Notes: generated by a model from the letters alone, not told the origin. Positions 9,335 to 18,056 are shown, counted from the stretch's first letter. The stretch is DNA of 64,000 nucleotides from Flavobacteriales bacterium (GCA_020635395.1 JACJZV010000001.1:1-64000), one strand, 5' to 3'. A program made the numbers and translations.

Positions 9335-10771
9335 TTGAGAAAGAAGAATCTTTACGGCACGCAATTGCAGAGCATTACAATTGAGCGGGCTGGTGCAGAG
9401 GGCAATTGCATTGCTCATTGGAACGGAAAGGTGGTTTTTGTAAAAAAGGCCGTGCCGGGCGATGTGTGTGACTTAAAAATAGTAGGTAAAAAGAAGAAGT
9501 TTTTAATTGCCGAAATCGAAATCATCCATCAAACGGGTTCAACGCGAACAACTCCATTTTGCAATCATTTTGGGGTGTGCGGCGGTTGCAAATGGCAACA
9601 AATGAGCTACGAGTCACAATTAGATTTTAAAACCCAACAGGTAAAAGACGCTTTTGAGCGAATCGGCAAACTGCCTTTTGAGAACATTCCAAAAGCCTTA
9701 GGAAGCCGACGAACCGAGTTTTATCGAAACAAAATGGAATATACATTCAGTCACAGTAGATGGCTGGAGCGGGAGTTGATTGAGGCAAATGAATTTGTTG
9801 AAAATCCCGGTTTGGGTTTTCATATACCGCAGCGATTCGACAAAATTGTGCACATAGATAAATGTTGGTTGCAGCACGACTTGGCCAATCAAATCAGGAA
9901 TTGGTGTTATGATTATTCGATTAAAAACAACTTTGAATTTTATAATGCCCGAACAAAAGAAGGGTTTGTTCGAAACCTGATGCTTCGGAATAATAGAAGA
10001 AATGAGTGGATGGTTTTACTCACTTTTGGGTATGAAAGCGATGAAATCAAACCGATGCTTTCTGCCTTAAAAATGGAGTTTACCGAAATAATATCGTTGG
10101 TTTATGCCATCAACGAAAAAGTGAATGACAGTCTATATGATTTGGATATTCAGACATTTGACGGAGAAGAGTATTTAAAAGAAACGCTAAATGATTTGAA
10201 TTTCAAAATACGTCCAAAATCATTTTTTCAAACCAATCCAGAGCAAGCCGAGATTTTGTATGAAACAGCGTTGGAGTTTGCCGACCTAAAAGGACACGAA
10301 AATGTATATGACCTTTATTGTGGTACGGGAACCATCAGCTTGTTTTTAGCCAAAAAGGCAAGAAAAGTGGTGGGCATAGAAAGCGTGCCGCAGGCTATTG
10401 CCGATGCCAACGAAAATGCTAAAGACAATAAAATTGACAATTGCCAATTTGTGGTGGGTGATATGAAAGACGAACTAAACGATGATTTTACCACAAAATA
10501 TGGCAAGCCAGATGTAATAATAACCGACCCTCCGAGAGCAGGAATGCATCAAGCGGTTGTGGAGCAAATACTAAAATTGGAAGCTCCACGGGTGGTGTAT
10601 GTTAGCTGCAACCCCGCCACACAAGCCAGAGATTTGGATTTGATGCGAGAAAAATATAGGATTATCAAAGTTCAACCCGTTGATATGTTTCCGCACACGC
10701 ACCATGTGGAGAATGTGGTTCTTTTGGAGTTGACTGGCAGTTTGGAGAGTTCAGACCTAAATAAACCGTGA
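9335..10771 (+). CDS. rlmD: 23S rRNA (uracil-5-)-methyltransferase, RlmD/RumA family
   Basis: 478 residues, TTG start at 9335 (LRKKNLYG..., consistent with the family's basic N-terminus). Residues ~9-65 form a TRAM RNA-binding domain. An iron-sulfur cluster is expected from C76, C82, C85 (CNHFGVCGGC) and C178 or so (VHIDKCW). The AdoMet site is DLYCGTGTISLFLAK; TDPPRAGMH is motif IV and the catalytic nucleophile is C425 in VSCNPATQ. The enzyme methylates C5 of a uridine in 23S rRNA; which position (U1939 or U747-type) cannot be told from the sequence. Convergent with the RRM gene, from which it is separated by 27 nt holding a small hairpin. Confidence 0.93.
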   Translation: MRKKNLYGTQLQSITIERAGAEGNCIAHWNGKVVFVKKAVPGDVCDLKIVGKKKKFLIAEIEIIHQTGSTRTTPFCNHFGVCGGCKWQQMSYESQLDFKTQQVKDAFERIGKLPFENIPKALGSRRTEFYRNKMEYTFSHSRWLERELIEANEFVENPGLGFHIPQRFDKIVHIDKCWLQHDLANQIRNWCYDYSIKNNFEFYNARTKEGFVRNLMLRNNRRNEWMVLLTFGYESDEIKPMLSALKMEFTEIISLVYAINEKVNDSLYDLDIQTFDGEEYLKETLNDLNFKIRPKSFFQTNPEQAEILYETALEFADLKGHENVYDLYCGTGTISLFLAKKARKVVGIESVPQAIADANENAKDNKIDNCQFVVGDMKDELNDDFTTKYGKPDVIITDPPRAGMHQAVVEQILKLEAPRVVYVSCNPATQARDLDLMREKYRIIKVQPVDMFPHTHHVENVVLLELTGSLESSDLNKP

Positions 10772-10775
10772 TAAG

Positions 10776-10791
10776 CCGCGGCAAATCGCGG
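10776..10791. other. GC-rich hairpin between convergent rlmD and RRM genes
   Basis: CCGCG, 6-nt loop GCAAAT, CGCGG. It fills most of the 27-nt gap between two convergent stops but has no T-tract on either side, so a terminator role is possible rather than shown. Confidence 0.4.
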
Positions 10792-10798
10792 TGCAAAG

Positions 10799-11059
10799 CT
10801 AACTCCAGATATTAACCTTTCTTGGTTTGGCTTTTTCTACAACAATGGCTTTTCCGTTTATTTCTTTGCCATTAAGTTCTTCCATTGCTCTTTGGCCGTC
10901 TTTTTCGTTTACCATTTCCACAAACCCCATTCCTTTGTGTTCGCCCGTAACTCGGTCGTACACCACTTTCACATAATCAATTTCGCCAAAGGGGTTAAAC
11001 AACATTTCTAGATAATGAGCATTGTAGCTTTCGGGCAAATTTTTAACAACCAAGTTCAT
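10799..11059 (-). CDS. RRM-domain RNA-binding protein
   Basis: 86 residues. The frame is open further upstream to 11164, but the family starts at MNLVVKNLPE; the extra 35 residues would run through the divergent promoter region, so the ATG at 11059 is chosen. One RNA recognition motif fills the protein: RNP-2 is LVVKNL (3-8) and RNP-1 is KGMGFVEM (42-49), with the KPR basic tail seen in bacterial glycine-poor RRM proteins. Such proteins bind single-stranded RNA; in Bacteroidota they have been linked to post-transcriptional control, but the target here is unknown. A minus-strand -7 box lies at 11072-11079. Confidence 0.9.
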   Translation of the reverse strand: MNLVVKNLPESYNAHYLEMLFNPFGEIDYVKVVYDRVTGEHKGMGFVEMVNEKDGQRAMEELNGKEINGKAIVVEKAKPRKVNIWS

Positions 11060-11071
11060 GCTTTTTTTGTG

Positions 11072-11079
11072 CGAAGGTA
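11072..11079 (-). promoter_or_regulatory. -7 box TACCTTCG for the RRM gene
   Basis: The minus strand reads TACCTTCG, 12 nt before the ATG at 11059. The box confirms the shorter start of the RRM protein. Confidence 0.5.
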
Positions 11080-11100
11080 GTGATGTTTCCGTCAAACAAT

Positions 11101-11108
11101 TAAATTTG
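11101..11108 (+). promoter_or_regulatory. -7 box TAAATTTG, 4 nt before a start codon
   Basis: TAAATTTG, exact consensus, followed by GTGC and then the ATG at 11113. At this distance transcription would begin at or next to the start codon, so the mRNA is predicted to be leaderless. Confidence 0.5.
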
Positions 11109-11112
11109 GTGC

Positions 11113-12687
11113 ATGAAAAACAGACTATTTTATTCCGTATTAATCGCCCTAACCCTTTTGTCATCGAATGCCTTTGCTCAAGAATTGTTTAACTACCCTC
11201 AGTTTGAAATGAAGGGTTTGAAGAACATTAAACTTGAACATAGTAGATATATTTATGATGACAAAATGGAAAAAACCCCATTTGGGTATCTTGTCCAAGA
11301 AGGTTCAGGTCTTTTGGACAAAAATTATCAATTTCATCATTACAATAAAAACTTTGAGAGAATGGCGAGTTCAAAGGTTGTCCCTGACTTAGTTCCGAGC
11401 ATGGATAATGAGGCTTCGTATTCATTGGAGAAAGTTGTATATACAGACTCGAAAATGTTTGTTTTCTATGAAAGGTATGGAAAAAAGGACGGTATGGCCA
11501 GTTTGCATTATGTGGAGGTGGCACCTAATTCACTAAAAAAAATGGGTGCTGCTAAAAAGATTGCCCAACACAAAATTTATTATACCAACACCGTTCAAGA
11601 TCGGGGCTGGTTTCGGGTCGATCAATCGTGTAGAAATGGATGGATTAAGATAGTAAATGTTCATGCCAAAACAGAGGAGCAAATCCAAGAAATATCCGTA
11701 TTTGACAAAGATATGCAGTCTTTGGATATAGAGTATCCCGAGGACGATGAAGTGGTGAATAAAATACCGGCAACATATTCTTTTTACTCCCCAACCTACA
11801 CCATCGGCGATGACTTTTTATTTGTTGCTAATTCGAATGAGGCGACATCAACAGCATACAATTCTAGAGAGATAATTCTCAGAAGATTCTATATGGAAAA
11901 AGATGAGTTAAAACTCAAAGAATTTAATTATATCCCAAAACATGATGGTGGTGAATTTCAGCTAAAGGGATACAGAATTAAAAATGGGAAAGTCGCAATT
12001 TTTGGTAAAATTATTCAAGAGGACCACCATTGTATAGGGGTGTATGTATGCCAGATAGATATTGAAACACAAAAACTAGATTATGAATGGACTTTTGATT
12101 TTCAGGATTATGATAAATCCAAGTTTTCCGAAACGTTCGTTTCTGAAATAATAGATGGATTGAATACGAATGTGGTTAATCGGCAAAAAAACATATTACT
12201 TCTTGCATCTGATAGTGGTATGTATGTTGGTTTTGAAAGGTATAATGCTTCATACAGCGGAAGCTCTCAATACATTCGTAACGAGGATATACTGATATTT
12301 TATATTGACAAGAACCAAGGATTTCAGAATTTGAGTAAAATTGATAAAAACCAAATTTCAAAAAAGGAAAAAACGGAATACCTTGCTTCCAAATATATGT
12401 ACACGGATAAAGATGGAGCTCTTAAAATTATTTTCTATGACAAACCAAAAAATGTGTCGCCCGCTCCATTAAATAGTCAGTCTTCAAAACCTCAAATTTT
12501 GGAAACAACGCTTTTACCAAATGGAGAAGCAAGTACTAAATCCATAGGTGTTTTGAAGAGCAATAATTATGAGTATTACCTCAATTTCAACTTATACATT
12601 CGACTTGAGGACTCCGAAAACAACTACTTAATGTCTATCACCAACGGGAGTGAAGCCAAGTGGGCGATAATTTCTCTAAAGGAATAG
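11113..12687 (+). CDS. Secreted protein of unknown function (paralogue of 12927-14513)
   Basis: 524 residues with a clear signal peptide (MKNRLFYSVLIALTLLSSNAFAQ). No catalytic motif or C-terminal sorting domain is visible, and it ends ...KWAIISLKE. The body is a succession of beta-strand-like segments with tens of residues period, suggesting a beta-propeller-like fold. The 528-residue protein at 12927 has the same size, a signal peptide and comparable segments: DILIFYIDKNQG here against EIIVLYVDEKGE there, and KWAIISLKE against KYAVLKLAK at the ends. I take the two as distant paralogues of a Bacteroidota exported family. Function unknown. Confidence 0.8.
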   Translation: MKNRLFYSVLIALTLLSSNAFAQELFNYPQFEMKGLKNIKLEHSRYIYDDKMEKTPFGYLVQEGSGLLDKNYQFHHYNKNFERMASSKVVPDLVPSMDNEASYSLEKVVYTDSKMFVFYERYGKKDGMASLHYVEVAPNSLKKMGAAKKIAQHKIYYTNTVQDRGWFRVDQSCRNGWIKIVNVHAKTEEQIQEISVFDKDMQSLDIEYPEDDEVVNKIPATYSFYSPTYTIGDDFLFVANSNEATSTAYNSREIILRRFYMEKDELKLKEFNYIPKHDGGEFQLKGYRIKNGKVAIFGKIIQEDHHCIGVYVCQIDIETQKLDYEWTFDFQDYDKSKFSETFVSEIIDGLNTNVVNRQKNILLLASDSGMYVGFERYNASYSGSSQYIRNEDILIFYIDKNQGFQNLSKIDKNQISKKEKTEYLASKYMYTDKDGALKIIFYDKPKNVSPAPLNSQSSKPQILETTLLPNGEASTKSIGVLKSNNYEYYLNFNLYIRLEDSENNYLMSITNGSEAKWAIISLKE

Positions 12688-12710
12688 CATAGCAAAAACA
12701 TAGGTTTCAA

Positions 12711-12718
12711 TACCTTTG
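12711..12718 (+). promoter_or_regulatory. -7 box TACCTTTG before the glycosyltransferase remnant
   Basis: TACCTTTG, exact consensus, 6 nt before the remnant's ATG at 12725. It probably served the ancestral glycosyltransferase gene and now faces a dead reading frame; it could still drive transcription toward 12927. Confidence 0.45.
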
Positions 12719-12720
12719 CC

Positions 12721-12796
12721 CATTATGCACTACCCAAAGGTGTTGGTTGTTATACTCAATTTAATACACGGCAATTGCTCGATTTATGAACAATTG
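12721..12796 (+). pseudogene. 5' remnant of the glycosyltransferase gene (duplicate of 14529-14600)
   Basis: Positions 12721-12782 match 14529-14591 at about 60 of 63 aligned positions, with two substitutions and one missing T; homology resumes at 12788-12796 after a 7-nt insertion. The remnant keeps the ATG (12725) and MHYPKV.VVILN, then the missing T shifts the frame and a TAA follows at 12809-12811. The rest of 12797-12926 shows no gene, only AT-rich sequence with the next promoter box. Confidence 0.85.
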
Positions 12797-12914
12797 GGTA
12801 AAGAGGTTTAAAACGCTATTTTCACCATTAGGTTGTTGTTTTTCGCAATTTTAAAAAAAAAGGTTTATCCTTCTTTTTGTATGAAGGTAGTTAATATCAT
12901 TTGGTTAGAAAGGA

Positions 12915-12922
12915 TACATTTG
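12915..12922 (+). promoter_or_regulatory. -7 box TACATTTG, 4 nt before a start codon
   Basis: TACATTTG, exact consensus, followed by AAGA and the ATG at 12927. Same spacing as at 11101-11108; predicted leaderless. Confidence 0.5.
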
Positions 12923-12926
12923 AAGA

Positions 12927-14513
12927 ATGAAAAAATTAATTTATCAGCTAATAGTAGTAACTTGTTTACATTCACTTTCATGCATTGATTCATCTGCTCA
13001 AAGCGTTAACAACCATCTTTTTTCAATTGATTTTGATGCCAAAAGTGAGAATTTGGATATTATACCTTTCATTCCATCTGTTGTTAGCAATAATTATGTT
13101 ATTGCATTAGAATATAACAACGGGCCAAATTTGGTTAAATTCAAAGAAAATTCGATAGTCGAGAAAAGGATAAAATTGAGTCCTGAAATAATTCCATATC
13201 GAACAGTGAAAAATCAGTTAAGGATAAATGGAGTATTTCTTTTTGGGGGAAAACTGTATGTTTCTTACAAATTCAATTCAGAAACTAAGTTGTTTTATTA
13301 CGTTGCTCAGTTTTCACTGGAAGATTTAACACCCATAGGTGAGCCAATCTTGTTATTAAGTCATCAATTTGAAGAGGAATATAATAAGGGAGATATTGAA
13401 ATGTCGTTTGCAGACAGCAGTGCTTCATACTTGGTGCTATGTGAAACATTACCACTGGGAAAAGCAAATTTTGAAACTAGTGAGCGGTTTGTTGTGTTTG
13501 ACGAGGATTTGAAAAAGATCCACACCCACAATTTTGAGGGTGCAACAGAAAAATATGTAGTTGAATTATATCAAAGCACCGTGGATAAAGAAGGCAATTT
13601 GTTTTATTTGTCCGGAATAACGGAATATGAAGTTAAGGCAAAAGCAAAAAGAAATGACATTAATTACACGGCGACAAAGAAATATTACTTTGGGAAAATA
13701 GATATTGAAAAGAAGGAGACAGAAGAGTTGGAGATAGAATTAGAAGATGAGAGTTCAATAATTAGTGCTGAGTTCTATTTTGATTCGAACCAAGTTGCTC
13801 ATATCGCTGGATTGTACGAATCGAACGGATTGGGCTGCAATTGTCCAGCTTCTAAAAAATCAAGCGGCTTCTTTAGTGTTACTCTTAACATGAATGAGTT
13901 TTATATAGAGAATGATTCATATATGAAATATGACGAAGGATTTTTTTCTGTTGCAAGTCAAGGACAAACCAAGCGTTTTACTCGTGTCGGGGGATTATTT
14001 AGTACTCCGGCTCGAGAAATTATTCAGGCTCGCAAAGGGGTCTTTTGCCTTTTTGAATCACGAATTTGGGGTGCCTTCGGAGAGTACTACGAAGAAATTA
14101 TTGTACTGTATGTTGATGAGAAGGGGGAGGTTGAGTGGTATAAAACAATTGAAAAGAACCAATCAACTCAGCAGATGGATGTGAATGAATATAGTCCAAG
14201 TCAGCAGATGGATGCGAATGAATATAGTTTTTTTGCCTTCGGTAGCGATGACAATTTGGTAATTTTATTCATGGCACCAGCCAAAAGTGTTACAGCATAT
14301 CGTTCTCAAAAAGTTGAGGATAAAAAAGAATATTTATTCGTAGCTTCTCTAAATACCGAACAAGAGTTTCGGATTGAAGCCCTCTATTCTAAGAATGAAT
14401 ACAAGTACATTCCTTTTGTCAAAAGTGCCATTTGCCTTGATGATAATACCTTTTTTATTCCCCATAGAAAGGGAAAACATGACAAGTACGCTGTATTAAA
14501 ATTGGCAAAATGA
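12927..14513 (+). CDS. Secreted protein of unknown function (paralogue of 11113-12687)
   Basis: 528 residues with a signal peptide (MKKLIYQLIVVTCLHSLS...SSAQ). No known active site or T9SS sorting domain. It shares size, layout and several segments with 11113-12687. It carries an in-frame tandem repeat of 11 codons at 14169-14234 (QQMDVNEYSPS then QQMDANEYSFF), which looks recent because the nucleotides are almost the same. The cysteine-bearing segment GLGCNCPASKKSSG (near residue 300) is an odd loop with no counterpart in the paralogue. It is flanked by the glycosyltransferase remnant and the intact glycosyltransferase gene (7 nt downstream), which suggests that it arrived together with the duplication. 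Confidence 0.8.
   Translation: MKKLIYQLIVVTCLHSLSCIDSSAQSVNNHLFSIDFDAKSENLDIIPFIPSVVSNNYVIALEYNNGPNLVKFKENSIVEKRIKLSPEIIPYRTVKNQLRINGVFLFGGKLYVSYKFNSETKLFYYVAQFSLEDLTPIGEPILLLSHQFEEEYNKGDIEMSFADSSASYLVLCETLPLGKANFETSERFVVFDEDLKKIHTHNFEGATEKYVVELYQSTVDKEGNLFYLSGITEYEVKAKAKRNDINYTATKKYYFGKIDIEKKETEELEIELEDESSIISAEFYFDSNQVAHIAGLYESNGLGCNCPASKKSSGFFSVTLNMNEFYIENDSYMKYDEGFFSVASQGQTKRFTRVGGLFSTPAREIIQARKGVFCLFESRIWGAFGEYYEEIIVLYVDEKGEVEWYKTIEKNQSTQQMDVNEYSPSQQMDANEYSFFAFGSDDNLVILFMAPAKSVTAYRSQKVEDKKEYLFVASLNTEQEFRIEALYSKNEYKYIPFVKSAICLDDNTFFIPHRKGKHDKYAVLKLAK
14169..14234 (+). repeat. 33-bp in-frame tandem duplication inside gene 12927-14513
   Basis: Two units of 33 bp begin at 14169 (cagcagatggatgtgaatga...) and 14202 (cagcagatggatgcgaatga...). 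Only a few bases differ. The unit adds 11 residues without breaking the frame. Confidence 0.85.
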
Positions 14514-14532
14514 AATAAATATGATTGGCATT

Positions 14533-15552
14533 ATGCACTACCCAAAGGTATCGGTTGTTATACTCAATTTTAATACACGGCAATTGCTCGAACAATTGTT
14601 GCCCTTTGTTTTAAAAACAGAATATCCAAACCTTGAAGTGGTGGTGGCGGACAATGCTTCGACCGACCATAGTGCAGAGCTTGTAAAGACCAAGTTTCCG
14701 GAAGTAAAGCTAATTGAACTTGCTGAAAATTTTGGTTTTGCCGAAGGCTACAATCAGGCATTAAGGCAACTTGATACAGATTTTTGGGTACTCCTAAACA
14801 GTGATGTGGAAGTGCCACAAAATTGGTTGAAACCAATGATGGATTTGATGTTGTCGAACGACCAAATAGCAGCGGTGCAACCAAAAATTTTAGATTATTT
14901 CAAACGCGATTTCTTTGAATACGCAGGAGCTTCTGGTGGGTTTATCGACAAACATATTTACCCATTTTGTCGTGGTAGAGTAATGAACGAACTGGAAGCG
15001 GATAATGGACAATATGACGATGCAAAACCAGTTTTTTGGGCAACAGGTGCGGCCATGTTGGTTCGTGCCAATGTCTATAAAGCATTGAATGGATTGGATG
15101 CCGATTTTTTTGCCCACATGGAAGAAATTGATTTGTGTTGGCGAATAAAAAATGCAGGTTCTGAAGTTTGGGTTTGCCCTCAAAGCACGGTATATCACAT
15201 GGGCGGAGGCACGTTGGCAGCTACAAGCCCACGAAAAACATTTTTGAACTTTAGAAATAACCTATGCTTAATGACTAAAAATCTAAAAGCCAGTGAATTG
15301 GTTCGGGTGTTGGCCATACGATTGGTTTTGGATGGAGTGGCAGGGCTTAAATTTTTGGTTGACGGAAAACCAGGCCTTACTTGGGCTGTGGTAAAAGCTC
15401 ATTGGGCATTTTTTATAAAATTTGGTTATTGGGCATCAAAGAGAAAAAGGGTACCCAACCAATTGCCGCTGAAACAACATACCGGAGTTTATGGCCATAG
15501 TCTGATTGTGGCTCATTTTGCAAAAGGCAAAAAAAAATTCAGTGATTTATAA
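14533..15552 (+). CDS. Family 2 glycosyltransferase
   Basis: 339 residues from the ATG at 14533 (MHYPKVSVVILN); an ATG at 14521 would add MIGI, but the remnant copy at 12725 starts at MHYPKV, so I prefer the second. GT-A fold of family GT2: VSVVILNFNT nucleotide-binding strand, VVVADNASTDHSAELVK, the metal-binding DxD-like NSDVEVP, and the acceptor-side FWATGAAMLVRANVY and ADFFAHMEEIDLCWRIK, which is typical of the rhamnosyltransferase/WcaA-like GT2 group. It probably adds a sugar to an envelope polysaccharide in the cytoplasm. No other polysaccharide gene is nearby. A terminator follows. The 5' end is duplicated upstream. Confidence 0.93.
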   Translation: MHYPKVSVVILNFNTRQLLEQLLPFVLKTEYPNLEVVVADNASTDHSAELVKTKFPEVKLIELAENFGFAEGYNQALRQLDTDFWVLLNSDVEVPQNWLKPMMDLMLSNDQIAAVQPKILDYFKRDFFEYAGASGGFIDKHIYPFCRGRVMNELEADNGQYDDAKPVFWATGAAMLVRANVYKALNGLDADFFAHMEEIDLCWRIKNAGSEVWVCPQSTVYHMGGGTLAATSPRKTFLNFRNNLCLMTKNLKASELVRVLAIRLVLDGVAGLKFLVDGKPGLTWAVVKAHWAFFIKFGYWASKRKRVPNQLPLKQHTGVYGHSLIVAHFAKGKKKFSDL

Positions 15553-15560
15553 CAAAAAAA

Positions 15561-15584
15561 ACCTCTCCGTTTGGAGAGGTTTTT
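15561..15584. terminator. Bidirectional terminator
   Basis: Perfect 8-bp stem ACCTCTCC / GGAGAGGT with loop GTTT, flanked by an A-run and a T-run, between the glycosyltransferase (+) and the convergent lamin-tail gene (-). Confidence 0.9.
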
Positions 15585-15604
15585 CTATAAAAAAGTAAGA
15601 AATC

Positions 15605-17380
15605 TTATTTTAAAACAACTCGTTTTAAAGCCGAAGATTTTTCAGCATTAATCTCAATTAGGTACATGCCCGAAGCAAGATTTTCAAGAGAAACAATAGC
15701 GTTCAACCCGTTTGCAGAGGTTTTAGAAACGACATTTCCTTGAATATCAAATACTCGAATGCTTGTCAAATTTTCAACAGATTCAATGTAAACAACACCT
15801 TCGGTTGGGTTAGGGAAAACCTTGGCAGAAAGCGTAAATTCTTTAATTCCTGCGTTTCTGTATTTCTCTATATCACTCAATTTTCTTGGGAAAATTTGAT
15901 AACCGGAATTGTATGGAGAAGAATTGTCGAACTGACCACCAATTCCTGTAATTTTCAACGTATCCCATTCAATTGGTTGACCAACTATGTCAGAAGCATC
16001 TCTATCAATGCGTACTTGGAAAGTGTCTGTGCCATTGGTCATCCACACATTTCCATTGTCTGGCCAAACGGTGTTGGTGTCGGCCACCCATACTCTGTCA
16101 ATAACGATAAAGTCCGATTCGGTTTCTTCTGAAGGTTTGGAAACCATAACAGCATCTTTCAATGTGTTTCCACTACTATTTACTTTAATACTATCAGCAA
16201 AAACCTCTGTCAAACCGTTGTAGAAATCCATTTTTCCTCTAACCGTAATTTCATCACCTTCTGTTACTACATAATCAGAAACATCATTAAAGTTAAAGAT
16301 ATTTACGCCAGCGGTAGAGTCGATAATGGTAAAAGAAATACCGGCATTTCCATCAAAATCAATTCCGTAAACAATACCAGTTACCTCTACTTTTTGACCT
16401 TTATTGGCAATGTTAAAATCGGCTGCATTAACCTTTACGTCTTTAATTTTAGCTACCAAATAATCATCATCTTCAATGGTGATGGTCATTGTTGAATCTG
16501 CAGTTAGCAATGCACCTGAAGACACGTTTCTCAATGTCAACATGATGGTTGAATTGCCAGAAGCCATTGTATTATCATTTAGTGTAATATCAAAAGTTTC
16601 GTTGCTGCTTGAGCCTGCGGCAAATGTCAATGTGGTTGGAGAAGTAGCCGAATATTCCGCTCCGTTTGTGGCCGAACCCCCGGTTATTACCACTTCAACA
16701 GTTGTAGCTACTGTGGATGACGGGCTTGCAATACCTACATTTACAGACACCATGCCTGCATTTTCCTTAAAGGTAGCTGAGGTAGCTTTAAAACCAACTT
16801 CTGGAGTTGGCGGAACATAACAATCGCTGGTGTGCGAACCTAAGTATGTTGTTGTGTTTTGTGGGTAAACATCCCATTCGTTCACGCCTGTTGTCCAATC
16901 TAAAGAACCACCTTTAATGGTTGATTTTCTTACCAAAGTATATTCACTTGAAGCTCCACTCCCGACAGTCCAATTGGTTCCTGGATCGATTCCAGGAGTG
17001 CCAAAAATGTCAAGTGCAGTTTGAGTAGAAATTTTGAACAAAGTCAAAGCATCGTCACCATTGAAATTGGTAGCCGAACCTGTAGTATCTTTTAAAGCCA
17101 AAATGGCTGCATTTGCACTAGCGTTGGCAACAATGTACACATCGTAAGAAGCCAAACTACCACTTAAATAAAAAGTGTCTGTGGTTGATACACCACCGTT
17201 TAATCTCAAAATGGCGTAATCCGACAAATCAATGGCCGAGCCTGTTGGATTGTAGATTTCAATAGCTTTGTTGTTGCTGCTGCCCTCGATATATTCCGAA
17301 AAGAATAACTCGTTGCACTGGGCAAAACCTGACATTGCCATTGCGGCAACTGCAATAATTGAAAGGAAAAGTTTTCTCAT
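15605..17380 (-). CDS. T9SS-exported lamin-tail/Calx-beta/OB-fold protein
   Basis: 591 residues. Signal peptide (MRKLFLSIIAVAAMAMSGFAQ), then a lamin-tail domain (LFFSEYIEGSSNNKAIEIYN, ~25-170), a Calx-beta domain (ATFKENAGMVSVNV to TITIEDDD, ~200-305), an OB-fold-like segment of the DUF5689 type (VAKIKDVKVNAADF to ITVRGKMDFYNG, ~308-395) and a C-terminal T9SS type A sorting domain (VFPNPTEGVVYIES ... MYLIEI, last ~75). Such proteins are surface-anchored or secreted; the lamin-tail plus OB layout is often found next to nuclease domains, but none is present here. It is monocistronic between a terminator and a -7 box at 17411-17418. Confidence 0.92.
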   Translation of the reverse strand: MRKLFLSIIAVAAMAMSGFAQCNELFFSEYIEGSSNNKAIEIYNPTGSAIDLSDYAILRLNGGVSTTDTFYLSGSLASYDVYIVANASANAAILALKDTTGSATNFNGDDALTLFKISTQTALDIFGTPGIDPGTNWTVGSGASSEYTLVRKSTIKGGSLDWTTGVNEWDVYPQNTTTYLGSHTSDCYVPPTPEVGFKATSATFKENAGMVSVNVGIASPSSTVATTVEVVITGGSATNGAEYSATSPTTLTFAAGSSSNETFDITLNDNTMASGNSTIMLTLRNVSSGALLTADSTMTITIEDDDYLVAKIKDVKVNAADFNIANKGQKVEVTGIVYGIDFDGNAGISFTIIDSTAGVNIFNFNDVSDYVVTEGDEITVRGKMDFYNGLTEVFADSIKVNSSGNTLKDAVMVSKPSEETESDFIVIDRVWVADTNTVWPDNGNVWMTNGTDTFQVRIDRDASDIVGQPIEWDTLKITGIGGQFDNSSPYNSGYQIFPRKLSDIEKYRNAGIKEFTLSAKVFPNPTEGVVYIESVENLTSIRVFDIQGNVVSKTSANGLNAIVSLENLASGMYLIEINAEKSSALKRVVLK

Positions 17381-17410
17381 TTTTTTACTTTTTTACTTGT
17401 CTTTTGACTG

Positions 17411-17418
17411 CGAATTTA
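17411..17418 (-). promoter_or_regulatory. -7 box TAAATTCG for the lamin-tail gene
   Basis: The minus strand reads TAAATTCG, 30 nt before the ATG at 17380. The remainder of 17419-17625 shows no other signal that I can support. Confidence 0.45.
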
Positions 17419-17625
17419 TTGAGTTTAGAGCTAAATAGTCAAGCAAATCAGTATTAAATTGCCGTTTAATTTATGGTTGTAGCTATAACTGGCATTAAAT
17501 AAGGATGTTAAACGATTGTCATCCTTATTGGTCGTTCGTTAAGTAAGGTGGTTCGTTTGTGAAAAGTGGCTTTTAAGGTTTGTTTTCTTCATCGAAGTTT
17601 ACACTTTTTCTAATGTCAAATTACG

Positions 17626-18012
17626 ATGGTTAAACCAATCTTTTACATTTTGTTGGCCATATTTTTTTTCACTGGTTGCGATTTTCAGAAAAACAAAAAT
17701 GTCCAAAATAATATAAACGAACAGACCCAATTCATTATATCATACTTCGAACTAGAAATTGGTGATTCGGGTAAAATGTATCTTGAAGGCAAATTAAAGA
17801 ACCTAAACGAACTGCAAATGGAAATGCAAAAATCATTGAAAACCAATGGAAAGAAGATGGTAATTTATTTGAGACATGACGAGCAAATGAGTTATTATAA
17901 CTACAATCAATTTTACCAAGAACTTGACAAAATTTTTAAAGAATTAGAAACCAAGTTTCAAGCAGAAATTATGTTGACGGGAGAATATCAGTACACGATA
18001 ATTTGTCGTTGA
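17626..18012 (+). CDS. Small lipoprotein of unknown function
   Basis: 128 residues. The N-terminus MVKPIFYILLAIFFFTGC is a lipoprotein signal peptide with Cys18 as the lipidated residue. The mature part is charged and mostly helical in appearance (LKNLNELQMEMQKSLKT, YNQFYQELDKIFKELETKFQAE) and ends with GEYQYTIICR. I recognise no family. It stands 44 nt upstream of the TfoX-like gene, which has its own promoter box. Confidence 0.65.
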   Translation: MVKPIFYILLAIFFFTGCDFQKNKNVQNNINEQTQFIISYFELEIGDSGKMYLEGKLKNLNELQMEMQKSLKTNGKKMVIYLRHDEQMSYYNYNQFYQELDKIFKELETKFQAEIMLTGEYQYTIICR

Positions 18013-18029
18013 AAGCTCTGTTTTTGGAG

Positions 18030-18037
18030 TAAGTTTG
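18030..18037 (+). promoter_or_regulatory. Promoter TTG-N18-TAAGTTTG for the TfoX-like gene
   Basis: A -7 box TAAGTTTG with a TTG at 18009-18011, spacer 18 nt, 19 nt before the ATG at 18057. Both elements and the spacing fit the Bacteroidota consensus. Confidence 0.55.
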
Positions 18038-18056
18038 TGTCAATAAATATTGTGAA

